Assembly (NCBI GenBank): GCA_011009095.1
Contig: VTPC01005333.1
Coordinates: 12,666 to 76,665 of the forward strand
DNA from: Ignelater luminosus
Taxonomy: Eukaryota > Arthropoda > Insecta > Coleoptera > Elateridae
Length of the DNA stretch: 64,000 nt
Reading direction: 5' to 3'
A program made the position numbers and the translations under genes. The notes below the pieces were generated by a model that searched no databases, had not been told where the DNA came from, and was given only the letters and a program-made list of their open reading frames with translations. Positions 26,900 through 38,777 of the stretch are shown here, in pieces. Position 1 is the stretch's first letter. Each line of letters opens with the position of its first letter.

Positions 26900-26990
26900 A
26901 TGACTTTCCAAAGTTTACATTTAAAATATTTCACGACCGGTTTCGCCGATTTTTTACGGCATTCTCAGGTGAGAAATTGTCATACTTTAT
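26900..26990 (-). other. Hammerhead-ribozyme-like core, degenerate
   Basis: On the minus strand the order CTGAGAAT, GCCG, a 7-8 nt loop, CGGC, GAAACC, GGTC appears (about 26968-26934). The upstream TCAC and downstream GTGA are partly complementary. This is the layout of a hammerhead: conserved CUGA box, hairpin (stem II), GAAA box and closing stem I. However, the CUGANGA box reads CUGAGAA, so the essential G8 is displaced. There is one more base before the hairpin than the canonical core allows. Such motifs are known in Penelope-like elements. No reverse transcriptase was recognised beside it. Confidence 0.25.
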
Positions 26991-29570
26991 TTATGGATGG
27001 CCATTATCTTTGTAGAAGTAATTATTGTCTAAATGCTGTACAATACTACATCTATTGTAGAGCATTTAGGCAACATTTATTATAAAATTGAGACAAGATG
27101 GTAAGATTTAGATTTATTAAAATTTTAGACAGCCCAAGAAGTTTTGTTCACGAGCAGCCAAAAACCTAGCGCCGACTCTGTTAATATTCAAACTTTTTTT
27201 CTCTCGTTCTAGATTTTGCTATTGAGCCTAATCAAAGTTAGATTTTGACCTCTTTGGCGAACTAATTTCGGCATAAATAACAACTTTAGCCATGCTTAAG
27301 GTTTTGTTTCATGACGTGGCCGTGACTATTTATTGAATAGCTAAGAATTACACATAAGAAAAAGACCAGATTTGACGAGAATTTCACATCGAGATTGATC
27401 TTATTCTCAATGTGATTTTACCAGCCTGTTAATTGTCTTTCTTCATATTTTCATCTCTATCTGGCAAATTACAAACACTTTCAATTAATTAAATCTGTTC
27501 CATTCTATAATCTTACAGTACATTTAATGTAGATTTCATCGTTGTTCAATGATAGTTTCCACTTTTTAAAAGTCAGTGGCTTTAAAAGCTTTAGAGTTTT
27601 TTTCAGCCTAGTGAGGTTAATATATTTCGCGTTGAGACGCAGTTATCTGATGGAAAAGTTGAGAGTAGTAGGCAGCGGTGGCTGAGATGACGTTGATAAT
27701 GAAATTGATGTTGATTCTAATATAAATATAGATCATGGTGCTACTTTAGGTTTAAATTGAAATTTGTTGCGCAAATTTTGAAGTTGATTGTGGACTGTGA
27801 ATTGGATCAGAGGTGTTAAAGGTGCTCATCGGTGGTCGGTGGATGTGGTGTAGATGGCGACGAGATTGTGACACTGTTGACTTGAAAAGTTGGAAGTTGG
27901 CTGAAACTGGGGAAAATTGGAGATAATGATTTCTTACATGGAGTAAATGAGAAATTATGAAGAATAGTGTCGAACGTGGCGAAATTAATGGAACTGTAAT
28001 TAAGTTGTAAGTTTTAGGTATAGGTAGAAGTGTTGTCCAAACGGTTCTTCTCAGAACCGCAACCACTGCATTTCGCGCTGCGAAAAGATTTGAGGGCAGT
28101 AACGACCGGTTGGGAAATTTTCAACAGCCGTGCAATGACAAGTCTGAGAAACCTTAGGCTCAAGTACTTTACTGGAGGAAAAAGATGACAACGGCCTACA
28201 GAAAAAAATCATACCTCTAGGTGCAGGCCAATCGGAATGTGACTGTAAAAGGTTGCAGTTGGCCTTACTCTTCTATCCAAAAACGCAGGGGTACCGGCTG
28301 GTGAAGTCAACTTGACGCAATCTAGACCCTTTGGTTGAACTGCTATCGTATATCTTCACCCGTCTGGTCATCATGCGACACTGCGTGTAGATGTCATTCA
28401 ACTCAAGCTTATATAATTGTAAAAAATAGTAAAATCACATAACGCTTTACAAAGAAGTTTAATATTTGTCTGACGAACTTCTAGATGCGCTGCTGAGATT
28501 TTTATCACTAGTTGGAATTGGATTTTCTTAGAAGTTATCGGTATTTAAAAGATTTTTTTAATGAAAAATGCAGTGCAGAAAAATTTTGCAAAGCTTTAAC
28601 TAGATCTTTTGATATAAATTGTTTGTCTGTAATTTTTGGATTACGCAATTTGTAATATCTAGAAAAGCATGCATTAAGTGGCTGAACATATTTTGCAATA
28701 CCTTCTGCAAGAATCTAAACAGCATTATCACAACCACGCATTACTTGAGTAGTTTCAACGTTTTTTTCAATATTAATAATACTCATCTATGACATCTTCC
28801 TTATCACTTGCAATAATTTTTTAACAAGACTTAATCTTTGCTGCAATTAATATATTATTATAGATATAGGATGCTAGAAACTGTATCATTTTGTCTGATT
28901 CAGAGATTTGGCCCAAAAGAATGTTCTTATAGGAATCATCTGGTATTAGAATTTGCTTTTGTTACTGTTCAACATGTTGTCGAAAACATAAAAACCGCCA
29001 TTATGGTTTACTTCATATATTTAGCAAACATTGTTTTGTTTTGTTAAAGTCGAACCTTGTACTACATGACTTTTGCAGAGCAAGTTTCTTTGAAGTTCTA
29101 GATTTATGTTTATTAAACAGTTTGAAAAAAAACTTGAAAAGGAAAAAAATAATGAATGTAAAGAAATATACGATTAATGAATTCCGTAAAGCAAGAAATC
29201 CTAGTGTCAATAGAATAGGACGAAAGTAAATACGTAGAACACATTACAAAGTTGTACACATATAAAGTCCTGTAGTTGTAAAGAGAATTGATTTTACTCG
29301 AAACTGACGCATCGCATGGGTAGACCGCAACAGTAACTTTCTTTACTGGATACTTCTCTGAGCTGACATTAGATTTATAATTTTCCAGTATTTTAACATG
29401 TTTTTAAGAACTCTTCTGGGAAATATCGCAATATTTAATCTTTTCATAATATGATAATTTTTAAAATCTGCAAGTTAATTTCACTTTTGAGAAGAACGTG
29501 GTATTAATTTCAATTTAAGCAATTTTCGTTTACTACAAGAAAGCTAACATGCATTCAAACGGAATAATGT
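26991..29570. other. Intergenic, nothing firmly recognised
   Basis: The minus strand is open for 104 codons at 28066-27752 with a Ser/His/Pro-rich product of no known family. The region 28060-28390 is GC-richer and unassigned. The rest is AT-rich with stops in all frames. Confidence 0.35.
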
Positions 29571-30304
29571 ATACAGGGTGTTGCAAATTCGAGTAGTTGT
29601 ATGGGGATCTCAAAAACCGTAAGAGATACGAATTTGTTTAAATTATTGCAAAGTTGTGCATTTATGTGCCTAACAACATGCCGTTTAAAAAGTTTAAAAA
29701 TTTTGAATACTTCTGGAGATATCCGGAAAAAGCCGAAATAATAATGTTTCGTTTTTAATTTCTTACGCCTTTATCTTCAGATTTATTTAAAAACTAATAG
29801 CACATTATTAAAGCATTTTTTTATCTTCTTTAAAACTGTGTAATCATTTTTTAAATACGACGTTCTGTATTTCAGATATCATCATCAGGTCAATTTTTTT
29901 CAATACCGACGTGGATTTCTTTTTACGTTTTTGCCGAAAACTGGTTCTCAAAAGTATAAACCCATATTATTTTTTTTTAAAAATTGCGTTTTATAATATA
30001 TAAAATGATGCTTCTTTTATCGTCCAATTTTTTGCTGGTACGGTCCTGGATATATTAATCAGGATTGGTATGCTAAGACAATTTAACAGTACTGTAACAC
30101 TCGGTTTGATAAACATACTCAGTCTAAGTTTATTTAAACTTATTTTATTAGTTTGTTTGCGTTAACATGTATTTGAACAAATAAAAAGGAAAATTCACAA
30201 TAACAACAACTAAAACAAGACTGAAATACTAAGAAATCTAATAACAATAACAACTATTAAAATTAAATTAAAAAATAAATTAATTTTTAATTTTTTCATA
30301 AATG
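29571..30304 (+). repeat. Left arm of the foldback
   Basis: Runs from ATACAGGGTG to TTCATAAATGC. Landmarks mirrored in the right arm include GTAGTTGTATGGGGATCTC, CCGTAAGAGATACGAATTTG, TTATGTGCCTAACAA and CAATAACAACAACTAAAACA. Confidence 0.9.
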
Positions 30305-30409
30305 CACCAAAAGACCACCATTTGCTTCAATACATTGATTTATTTTTCGTCTTATGGTTATTATAGCTCTTTGAAGGCCCCTCCTGTCCAAAGCAGTAAA
30401 TGTATTGAA
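30296..30409 (-). pseudogene. C-terminal end of a Tc1/mariner-type transposase in the foldback loop
   Basis: Starting near 30409 on the minus strand, one open frame reads FNTFTALDRRGLQRAII, then TIRRKINQCIEANGG, then LLVHL and a TGA stop at 30298-30296. The ending R-x-x-x-C-I-x-x-x-G-G-x-x-x-x-L-stop is the usual C-terminus of insect IS630/Tc1-like transposases. The stop and the last few residues fall within the left arm; the rest fills the loop. The foldback is therefore probably a deletion/inversion derivative of an autonomous element that kept only the end of its transposase gene. Confidence 0.75.
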
Positions 30410-30412
30410 AAT

Positions 30413-31012
30413 GCGCATTTATGAAAAAATTAAAAATTTATTTATTTTTATTTTAATAATAGTTGATATTGTTATTAGATTTCTTAGTATTTCAGTCTTG
30501 TTTTAGTTGTTGTTATTGTGAATTTTTCTTTTTGTTTATTCAAACACTTTTGAACGCAAACAAAATAATAAAATAAGTTTAAATAAACTTAGACTTAGTA
30601 TGTTTATCAAACCGAGTTTTACAGTTACAGTATCCAGGACCGTACTAACAAAAACTTGGACGATAAAAGAAGCATCATTTTCTTTACTACAAAACCCAAT
30701 GATGATATCTAAAATACGAAACGTCGTATTTAAAAATAATTACACAGTTTTAAAGAACACAAAGAAGTGCTCTAATAATGTGCTATTAGTTTTTAAATAA
30801 ATTTGAAAACAAAGGCGTAATAAATTAAAAACGAAAAATTATTATTTCGATTTTTTCCAGATATTTCCGGAAGTATTCAAAATTCTTAAACTTTTTAAAC
30901 GGCATATTGTTAGGCACATAAATGTGCAACTTTGCAATAATTTAAACAAATTCGTATCTCTTACGGTTTTTGAGATCCCCATACAACTACTCGAATTTGT
31001 AACACCCTGTAT
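30413..31012 (-). repeat. Right arm of the foldback
   Basis: Reverse complement of the left arm, running from GCATTTATGAAAAAATTAAA to AACACCCTGTAT. Open frames inside it (for example 30600-30800) are by-products of the repeat and not genes. Confidence 0.9.
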
Positions 31013-32809
31013 TGTAGCCGGTTAATAAGAAATTCCAAACAGCGTTTTTTCAGTGGTAAATGTAAGTTACGTCACGTGCTTTACTACACATTTTTAGCAT
31101 AGCTCAGTTTAGTATACCATATTTAATGGGAATAAAAGTTGAATCAATCAAAAAAATTAATATACTGCTTAAAAATTAAATTATTACTACAAAAAAGTAT
31201 TTTATATGGCGTCCGCCTGTCCGACGCGTTTGAAGGACTCATTATAAAATTAAAGCTCGGTGTAATATAGTGAAGGTATGTAATAATTTCGTACTATTAG
31301 AGGTGTGCTCTAATCTAAACAATGATAATAAAAATAACTGTTTCTTATTGAATTAATAATGTTCCAGTTTTATTTTATTAACTTTTATCTTAAAAGCGAA
31401 GATTTAAAAACCCTTCTGTTTCTTTACCGGAACCGGTTTATTATACAGTGAGTGGTATTGTTTAAATTAGTTTTTAGTAGCGCTAATGTATGAAATTATT
31501 AGTTATTAATTTGAATAATAACAATAACACATTAGAGAGAACAACATGAAGATGGAAGGACACCGCTTAGGGGGAAATTTGGCGCCTTCCACGTTTTTCT
31601 TTTACTGCCCACCAGTTACTTCTTTACGTATGTATTAGTTTTAGTTCATTTGCCTTATGTGGTAAGCATTAACTAAAGAAAGATAAAAATAAAATAATAC
31701 AACTCGTTCTACTTCTGTCTCTTGCTATAGAAATATTTTTATTTCACTATTAATATCAACTACATTGCATTAAAAATATTTTTGTTATTCTTTAGTTTTT
31801 AAGGGATTCAATTTGTGTTCTGAAATTTTTAAATAAATTCAATGGGCTCTTTGAAAACCAATAAAATCAAGAAGGTAAACCACTTATTTGGATGCTGCAC
31901 GTGTTTTAAATTATCTTATAATTGCTATAGAAATTAACCAATATTAAAGTTACATTCCTATGTTTTTTTTTATTTCAGAATGTAAACTTTTACTGTTATA
32001 GCTACAGTAATTATCCCGCCATCCAGAAAACTAATTTGCAATGTATGCTCATAAAACTGTATACTGCTTTTTCTTTTAAATGCTAAAACTATCTTTGTAG
32101 ATATTCAAAACAGTAAATACCTACTTATTATGTATAAAAGCAATATAAATGTCATATAGGACTTAACAATCTTGCATATTTGCTAAGTGGATTCTTCTGT
32201 AACATACAAAGCTGCATTTTTGCACATTTTTCCTGGCGTGGGCAATATGTAGTTTACAAAATTAGGAAAACGCGAAATTTTTTGCACCGTAAAGCTGAGA
32301 TACCCTACTTTAGAAAACTGGATGTTTCCTGGAACGCTTTATCCTTTTCTTCGCTTCCTTTTGTTTATAACATCAGCTCAAACCTACACATAGCTTTAAC
32401 GCTGTTTTTTTTATAGAATTGTGCCATTTTCTTAGGACAAATAGATCTTTTTGGTAGAGTTGGGTTCAAAGTGTAAGGGCAGTTTTATATCTCGATAGTA
32501 AAAATAAGAACAGTTTAACAAAAGCCATGAAATTGGTAATCGATTTTTGATAGTCTTTACTAATTGTCGGCATTTATACATACACAATGAAAAAAAGCGT
32601 CTGACGTGTGTAACATGCGTTTCTGTCACTATTACTATTAGCTCAAGCAAATAGGAGATTTAAAAAGCAAAAGGATGCTATCAAAGGTTTTCTTTAAGAT
32701 ATGTGGTCTGGGGGATCACTCGAATACGTGGTAAAAGCCTACCTAGGAAGAAAGGTAGATAAATGTACCACCAGATTCAGTTCTAATAAATTTTTCAATA
32801 AATATGCAT
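31013..32809. other. Intergenic, nothing recognised
   Basis: AT-rich. Contains the second TTGGCGCC octamer (about 31579). Short ORFs at 32180-32416 (+) and 32650-32432 (-) lack domains. Confidence 0.4.
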
Positions 32810-34760
32810 TATTCAATACATAACACTCATGTAATAGTCTCTACATGCTGTCCGCCTCTTATATTTGCACCGATTAATTTTAACTTTATTAGGGACCATG
32901 TTTTTGACAACCACAACTGCTAGTACAACCCTTGTTGTAGCTACAAAAGATGATCTTGAGTGGAATTTAAGAAGCAAGCGGATCGTCCTCCAGTCCGGCA
33001 GCTGTACTGCCAAGCCACTTCAGACGTTGGATACAGAAAACGTTGGTACATTCTTCGCTGCTCCATAAATAGTTGCAAACGACTCGCATCTTGCTTTTAA
33101 AAAAAACAAGCAGATTCTGTTGCTGTTCGGATTTTCTGCTCGTAAATGCCATTTCGTTCTAGACATTTGTTCAGCATCTGGGCAAATTTTGTTTTATTGT
33201 AATTCTTCGCCAAGAATACATTTTGGGCAGTAGTGCCTAGAGTACTATCGTCGATAATAACATCTAAAGACTTCTTCATATAAGGACGTTGCCTCTTTCT
33301 GTCCGTCGTCTTGATACTCGTCACACATAGGTCTCTAAAAGTCTGTCTTAATGGCCACACAACTTTATGGAAAAGAAAGCCTTCATCAGTTACGTAATGA
33401 CACTCCTCTATACCTAATTCAATATTTTTGTTAATTTTGAAAATTTTGTATAACCATAATTTATTTCTTTTTCGCATTACCACATTGGTAAATAAAAAAA
33501 GGTGACACAGAGCTTATTAAATTGCAAGTATTTCTTCTTATTGACCTTCTCTTTATGAAGAAGACACATTCTGTAAAACAATGTGAACGTCTCAGTTGTT
33601 TCATGTAATGTTGTTAAAACTTTGATTTTCAATAATTTTTATTGCATTAGTGACTACTTTGTACACTTCACGACAATTTACAGTGTTTTTGGCAACGAGT
33701 CCAGTACTAAGAGAAACCATTTTGCCTATTTCCGGAAATGGAAACTTTTATTGATATCAGATTCTTCTTTGTTTTTCCACGAATCATGCCAATCTACATG
33801 TTGATCAGTTGTGGGAAATTCCTCTATAGCAGTACAAATTTTATTTGCTGTTGTCAAACCTAGAATCAACTACATTTTTATACTAGCGGAAGTACTTCGC
33901 CTCCTGAACAATTTCTGCAAAAACTTTCATCTCTTCATAGGAGTTTGCTGCATAATCATATCTGACAAGATGCCGGCCCAGAATTTGTCAGTTCTTTGAA
34001 TAGTATAATAACCATTTTCTAAAAATTTGGCACACTCTTCTTTCTTTATAATCTCTGGCACATTTTGAGGTATAGATGGGCACGTTTGGCATATTGAAAG
34101 TAAAGCAGTTTCTAATCTACCATTCCTTTACTCGTATAAGATTTTATAGGAATACAACTAGTTTAAAATACTGTACCTGCAGTTTTGCAGTAAGATATCT
34201 ACTTGCCAGTCTCTCCAACGTATTTTCAAATTTTGCAACAAGTTTTAAAGATTGATTGTCAACTAACCAGCTTTTTCAAACCGCTTTTGACCATTATATT
34301 CCCAATACATCCGAAATACACCAACGTATGAAATCTACCCAGTCATACGATGACATCATTAAACGATTTACTAACGACTACATCTTTTGCCTTTATGTAC
34401 AGTCTGCGCATTATTAAATGAGACTCGAACAGAAGCATTTTTCAAAATTGTTTCTTTGCATTTTTCTAAAACATAAAACTACTTTACAAAAATCAATCAT
34501 TGTCTAGTTGCCAATTTCATAGATGTGTTGACTTATCTTTGAACTCGGAAATTTTGCAGATTTCTGTCAGGTATGCTGCAACTCGAGTCTCATTTAATAA
34601 TGCGCAAAATGTACAAAGGCGGATCGAATGCAACGATGGTACTGTGCTGTCCACTTTCGTATAAATGCAATCGATATCATGAACGGGCAAATCGACAAAT
34701 GGTAGGAAGCTTATAAAAGATTTGTCATACAGCATATTCTGTGTCGTATTTTGCATGAAA
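32810..34760 (-). pseudogene. Decayed member of a multi-copy arthropod family with a TSO1-like CXC tail
   Basis: The minus strand, from 34756 downwards, keeps the motif order of a large uncharacterised family that is multi-copy in many insect genomes. Its C-terminal Cys-rich repeat is often annotated as tesmin/TSO1-like CXC. Seen in order: SFISFLPFVDLPVHDIDCIY near 34700; YVTDEGFLFHKVVW near 33395; LDVIIDDSTLGTTAQNVFLA and NYNKTKFAQML near 33270-33190; after a large deletion, YPTSEVAWQYSCRT near 33040; and FCSYNKGCTSSCGCQKHG near 32945-32895. Stops, frameshifts and the missing middle make it a pseudogene. The family's function is unknown to me. Confidence 0.7.
34389..34620. repeat. Inverted duplication inside the CXC-family pseudogene
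   Basis: Two arms of about 40 bp, 34389-34428 and 34580-34620, are reverse complements with few differences. Shared core: GCGCATTATTAAATGAGACT on one arm and AGTCTCATTTAATAATGCGC on the other. The right arm lies within the coding remnant (minus reading CTFCALLNETRVA), so the left arm is a local inverted copy of that exon piece. Confidence 0.8.
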
Positions 34761-35480
34761 CCACTTCATCCGCCAATATTTAAACTTTAACCTTATCGCT
34801 TAACTAAAGGAGATTAGCTGTGGAAAGCCATTCTCTTTCTTTCTCGCTGTGGTACAGATCGGCCAATATATTTATTAAAATAACTTGATCCAGTCTACTG
34901 GATGGAGCTTTTTGAACACTTCTATGCTTTTTTTCCAATTCTCCTATTTCTTGTACTAGAGGAATATTTGTTGCCTTTTTAATACTTTCGTGACGTACAG
35001 TTGCTCTTGCAGGTGCTATAACTCTAGAACTTTCCCTGATGTGCATGATTGTATCTGTTTATCTTTGAGATAATTAACACGCACCCTTGAGAAGTGTTTT
35101 AAGCTACTTGGAATCTGTTCATTCATATGTTCAGTATCATATGCTTAAGAACAAATATCTTGCAGTAGAAGATCTGTAGTAGTTTGGATTATCCGCAGCT
35201 TTTTTTACTCTGGATCCTTTTCTCTATTATGTCCTACAAATATTGTCAGCGTAATTTCTATCAACTTGTATTTCACAATTCTTATATATGGACGAAAACT
35301 TAATAAAGAATAATTTAAGAATGGTAGGTCAAACACAAAATAATGTTGGTACTCTTCACTATTTTCTACAACCACGTATATTTGATTCATAGCTACGTTT
35401 ACTCCACAACTTTCCGGATCTTTTCTGTTAGATACTCTTGGTAATAAACCTTTGGTAATACAGCCTGTGACACACCACAT
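34761..35480 (-). other. Probable upstream part of the same pseudogene
   Basis: Two minus open stretches, 35480-35205 and 35046-34804, have protein-like composition. The second is a charged, helix-prone segment with GELEKKHRSVQKAP and LDQVILINILADLY. They precede the recognisable CXC-family motifs in the same orientation, so they could be its N-terminal half. I do not recognise their motifs. Confidence 0.35.
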
Positions 35481-38400
35481 TAGCAGGTACTAGTTAAATC
35501 GATGACATTGATGATACGCTACTTAACAATTTTATCTGAGGCATCTCTTCGTTCTCCGGTTTTACGCAAAACTGATTCCTTTAAATTAAATGTCAGAACC
35601 TAATGGAGACAATATAAAAATAACATGTGACATAACGTAGTTAATTAAAAGAAAATATGTTTCGAAATGATTTACCAATTCACTCACTTCTGACACATAA
35701 TCGCGCGTTTCTGTTTTTTGTTTTCTCATTTTTTTCGCAAAATAAGCACATAGTTATTTTGCAGAATATATTGCTAATTTGAACTCAAACGGAACAGATA
35801 TAGGAATTACCACGTATTTAAGAAATGCTTCATCCCATACTTTCGAAAAAGAACCTGTGATAACATTTTTCTCCGTTTCGATTCTTATGACGATCGCTTA
35901 TTACGCTTATTACAGAGACATTCGGTTTTCTGACAACCATTAAGACGTTAAGCATTTTTTGGTTTTTCATCTTTTCTCTTCTCCCCCTTCTTACAGGTGT
36001 AAAGACAAACAGAAAGAATTTACGTTTTTGGGATTGTTCTAGTATCAAACTTGTGGCAGCTACATACTATGTATCAAAAGAGATCTCAGAGTTCGATTAC
36101 AATTTAACTAGAAATACCACGGAAAAATCAAGTGGGTCTGATCTGTCTTCGTTTTCGCTATTTTCCGATGCTACACTCTAATACAACATCAAGATTGATC
36201 TATGACTTCCTCAATTGAAGATACTCTTTGGGACTGAAGATAGTCGGAGATGTTTTGATGATGTCCTAATATAATATATTATACCGTCGATTATAACGAT
36301 CTCGACATTTTTCCATTCTTTATTTCCCACTTATTTCTGGCGACTGGGTCATAAGCGTTGGGAAAACCTGTATATTTAGAAATTATGGGACTTATTTTTC
36401 AAAAACAAAAGGGGAGTGTTGAAATACCATGATCTTTAAAGAGTCGTTAGATTCAACTGGTTATAGGTGTAGGCCGTAGATGCTAGACTTCCGTGTAGTG
36501 TGAAGCCCGTATTCATGGCGGTTCACTGTAGGCCGAATTTCTCACAATCCGGCCCAAACTTTAAAATTTTTAGAAGTCTAACCTACCTAGAAGTTAATAT
36601 ATTGTTATCGTTGTTCCAGTAATTGTTTTATAGGGTCTAATAGTATGGAAAATAAAAGAGTCACGTGGACATTAAAAGCGCCAAAAAATTTAATCTTGTT
36701 CTATATGCCTTAGGGGCAGACAAAAATGCATATCGTCGCATTCTGGTGTGATCGACAACATGGAGAATGAAGGGAGAATTCCTCAAGATTGTTACCAGTT
36801 TAGTGACCTCGCAACTCCGGTGTTAGTTAACTTAAACAACTCCATTTTTTTACCTGGTTCTTGAAGTTACTGGCAATCCGTCTGGTATCAAATAAATTGA
36901 CTGTTGTCAACCGCCGTGTTAAATGTTAAAAAGAGATTTTGATATTAGTTTCCCTAATATCTCTTTAACGGTTCAAAATACAAATAATTTGCAAAAAACA
37001 AGAAAGATAGGACATAGTTTTTTCTATAAAATTGATTTTATTCATTTTTGCTTTAAATGCAGAATTTAGTTAATACAAGGGTAATTTGAAAGGTAATTGG
37101 AAAATAAATTCTAAGAGACAACTCAAAATTGGGTTTTTTTTTCTAGCTTCTCATTTAAAAAAGAATTGATGTTGCTGATGTTGTAATCTTCGATTTCTTC
37201 TTCATTTTCTTAATCACCATTATCTGAAGAATTCAGGCAATCAGCGCCGCAGCAATAGTAAGAAAATAAGTTAGTTCATTGACTAGTCAAAAACAAGTAT
37301 ATCATGCGTAATTTCTTCATATGAATGAAGGTTGAAGCTTCTTAGGTAAAAATGGTTAGAAGGTTAAAAATGTTGCCCAGATTCCTGTAGTATATAGTTT
37401 AAAAGATTTATTTGCTCAGCGCAGACATTGGTAATTTTTTTCCAGATTTGAATTTAAATAAAACATTTCATGCGTGAAGTTGGCAGCTGTCGGAGGTACA
37501 GAACAAGAGACGCGCAATGATCTATTTTTTTAATTAATCTTAAATACAGTAGCTTCAGCTCTTTTACTCACCACAAGGTTCTGCATCTATTTGCACTGAG
37601 TTCTTTTCAGAACCTTAACCCAGAGGCAAATGCATCCGTGTCAGGAAACGCCTTTTGGGACTATTCCATTTCAATTAACTTCTTGCAGGGATAAGACTAT
37701 GATTCAGGCATCTGAGACGACAGAACTTGTGATATGTTGTTTGGCATTACGATTAGTAATTATCATCAAATTTTCAACCCTATCTTTATCTTTAGAAGGT
37801 GAAAACTTGAAACTGCTGGGATATTGAAAAATATTTCCAGATTTTTTTAAGTGTTGCTCATCGTCTCCTTTTGAGACTATAAAGGCATCAAAACGTCGTA
37901 AAGATCTTGATTATGTAATTTTTATAATTCGACATCAACCTAACTGAAATAGGCCGAGTGTTTATGAATTTATGCTCAAATTACTGAAAGTGGTATCTTC
38001 AACCCTTCTTACGAATGCTAAGTATGATGCTCTTATTCAACAATGAAAAGTGTTTTGTTATACTTTTCAAGCAATCTGGAATTTTAGACAGATATTTTGC
38101 GTTGTGTTCCATTTGTAGAATTATACATACATTTTAAAAAATAATGAAATTATTTATTTTGTCTACTACAAACGCGTTATACATTTTTTTGAGAAACTAG
38201 ACAAACGAGAAATTTTAGATATGTAAGTATTTACTGTGAGTTGGAAGGTTCTTGGAACTGTAAAGAAAATTTTCTATTAATCTTTGAAACTCTATCTCGT
38301 AAACGATGCATTTTGGAATATGGGTAAGCTATGTTAAATTATTCCTATTTACTTATTTTTGGAATTTACCGCTCTAGCTTTTTTCCATACTACTTCAATG

Positions 38401-38714
38401 TCAATGAAAAGAAACAATTTGGCGAGATACACCAGAAGATGTAGAAACATGTTTCATTTGTTATTTTAAATAATCCATGAGTTATGCTTCAAATAAAATT
38501 TTTATATTTTACGCCAGATATATGTACAATCAAAAACAGATTGTAATAATATGCTCTCACTAATTAAACTACATTAGTTTACTTTAATATCTAGAACTTC
38601 AGATAATAATCGAAATAATTACTTCGTGAATAACTTAACCTCTGAACTTTACGTAACACAAACGATAACTCTTATTTACTGTAAAACAAAAACATTAAGG
38701 CAAGGCATTCAAAA
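35481..38714. other. Intergenic upstream of the odorant-binding protein gene
   Basis: No gene recognised. Some mixed-composition parts (36450-36950, 37480-37830) have short ORFs without domains. No clear TATA box is seen immediately upstream of 38715. Confidence 0.4.
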
Positions 38715-38777
38715 ATGTGCATCTTTAAAAACATGATGAAATACACACCAGTTTTGTGCATAACCTTAGTTTTCTCG
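38715..38777 (+). CDS. Odorant-binding protein exon 1 (signal peptide)
   Basis: Twenty-one codons with a Lys near the start, then a hydrophobic core (TPVLCITLVFS). It ends exactly at a consensus donor GTAAGA. Too short for ordinary ORF detection; found from the frame and donor match with exon 2. Confidence 0.72.

Larger units (their letters stand above)
29571..31012. mobile_element. 1.44-kb foldback DNA transposon
   Basis: The whole segment is a giant inverted repeat. The left end ATACAGGGTGTTGCAAATTC is mirrored by the right end GAATTTGTAACACCCTGTAT. The match continues inwards with only scattered mismatches until the arms meet a loop at about 30305-30412. The left arm is about 734 bp and the right about 600 bp. 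The difference is mainly an extra piece of roughly 110 bp in the left arm near 29890-30000. Arm identity looks well above 90 percent. Ends next to TA and the loop content (next entries) place it with Tc1/mariner-type elements. It is non-autonomous. Confidence 0.92.

Noticed and set aside
27752-28066. 104-codon minus ORF as a protein gene
   Set aside because: The Ser/His/Pro-rich reading matches nothing known, and the plus strand has equally repetitive GATG/TGAT-type sequence that explains it.
30600-30800. 66-codon plus ORF inside the foldback
   Set aside because: It lies within an arm of the inverted repeat and its mirror has no matching function. It is a by-product of the repeat.
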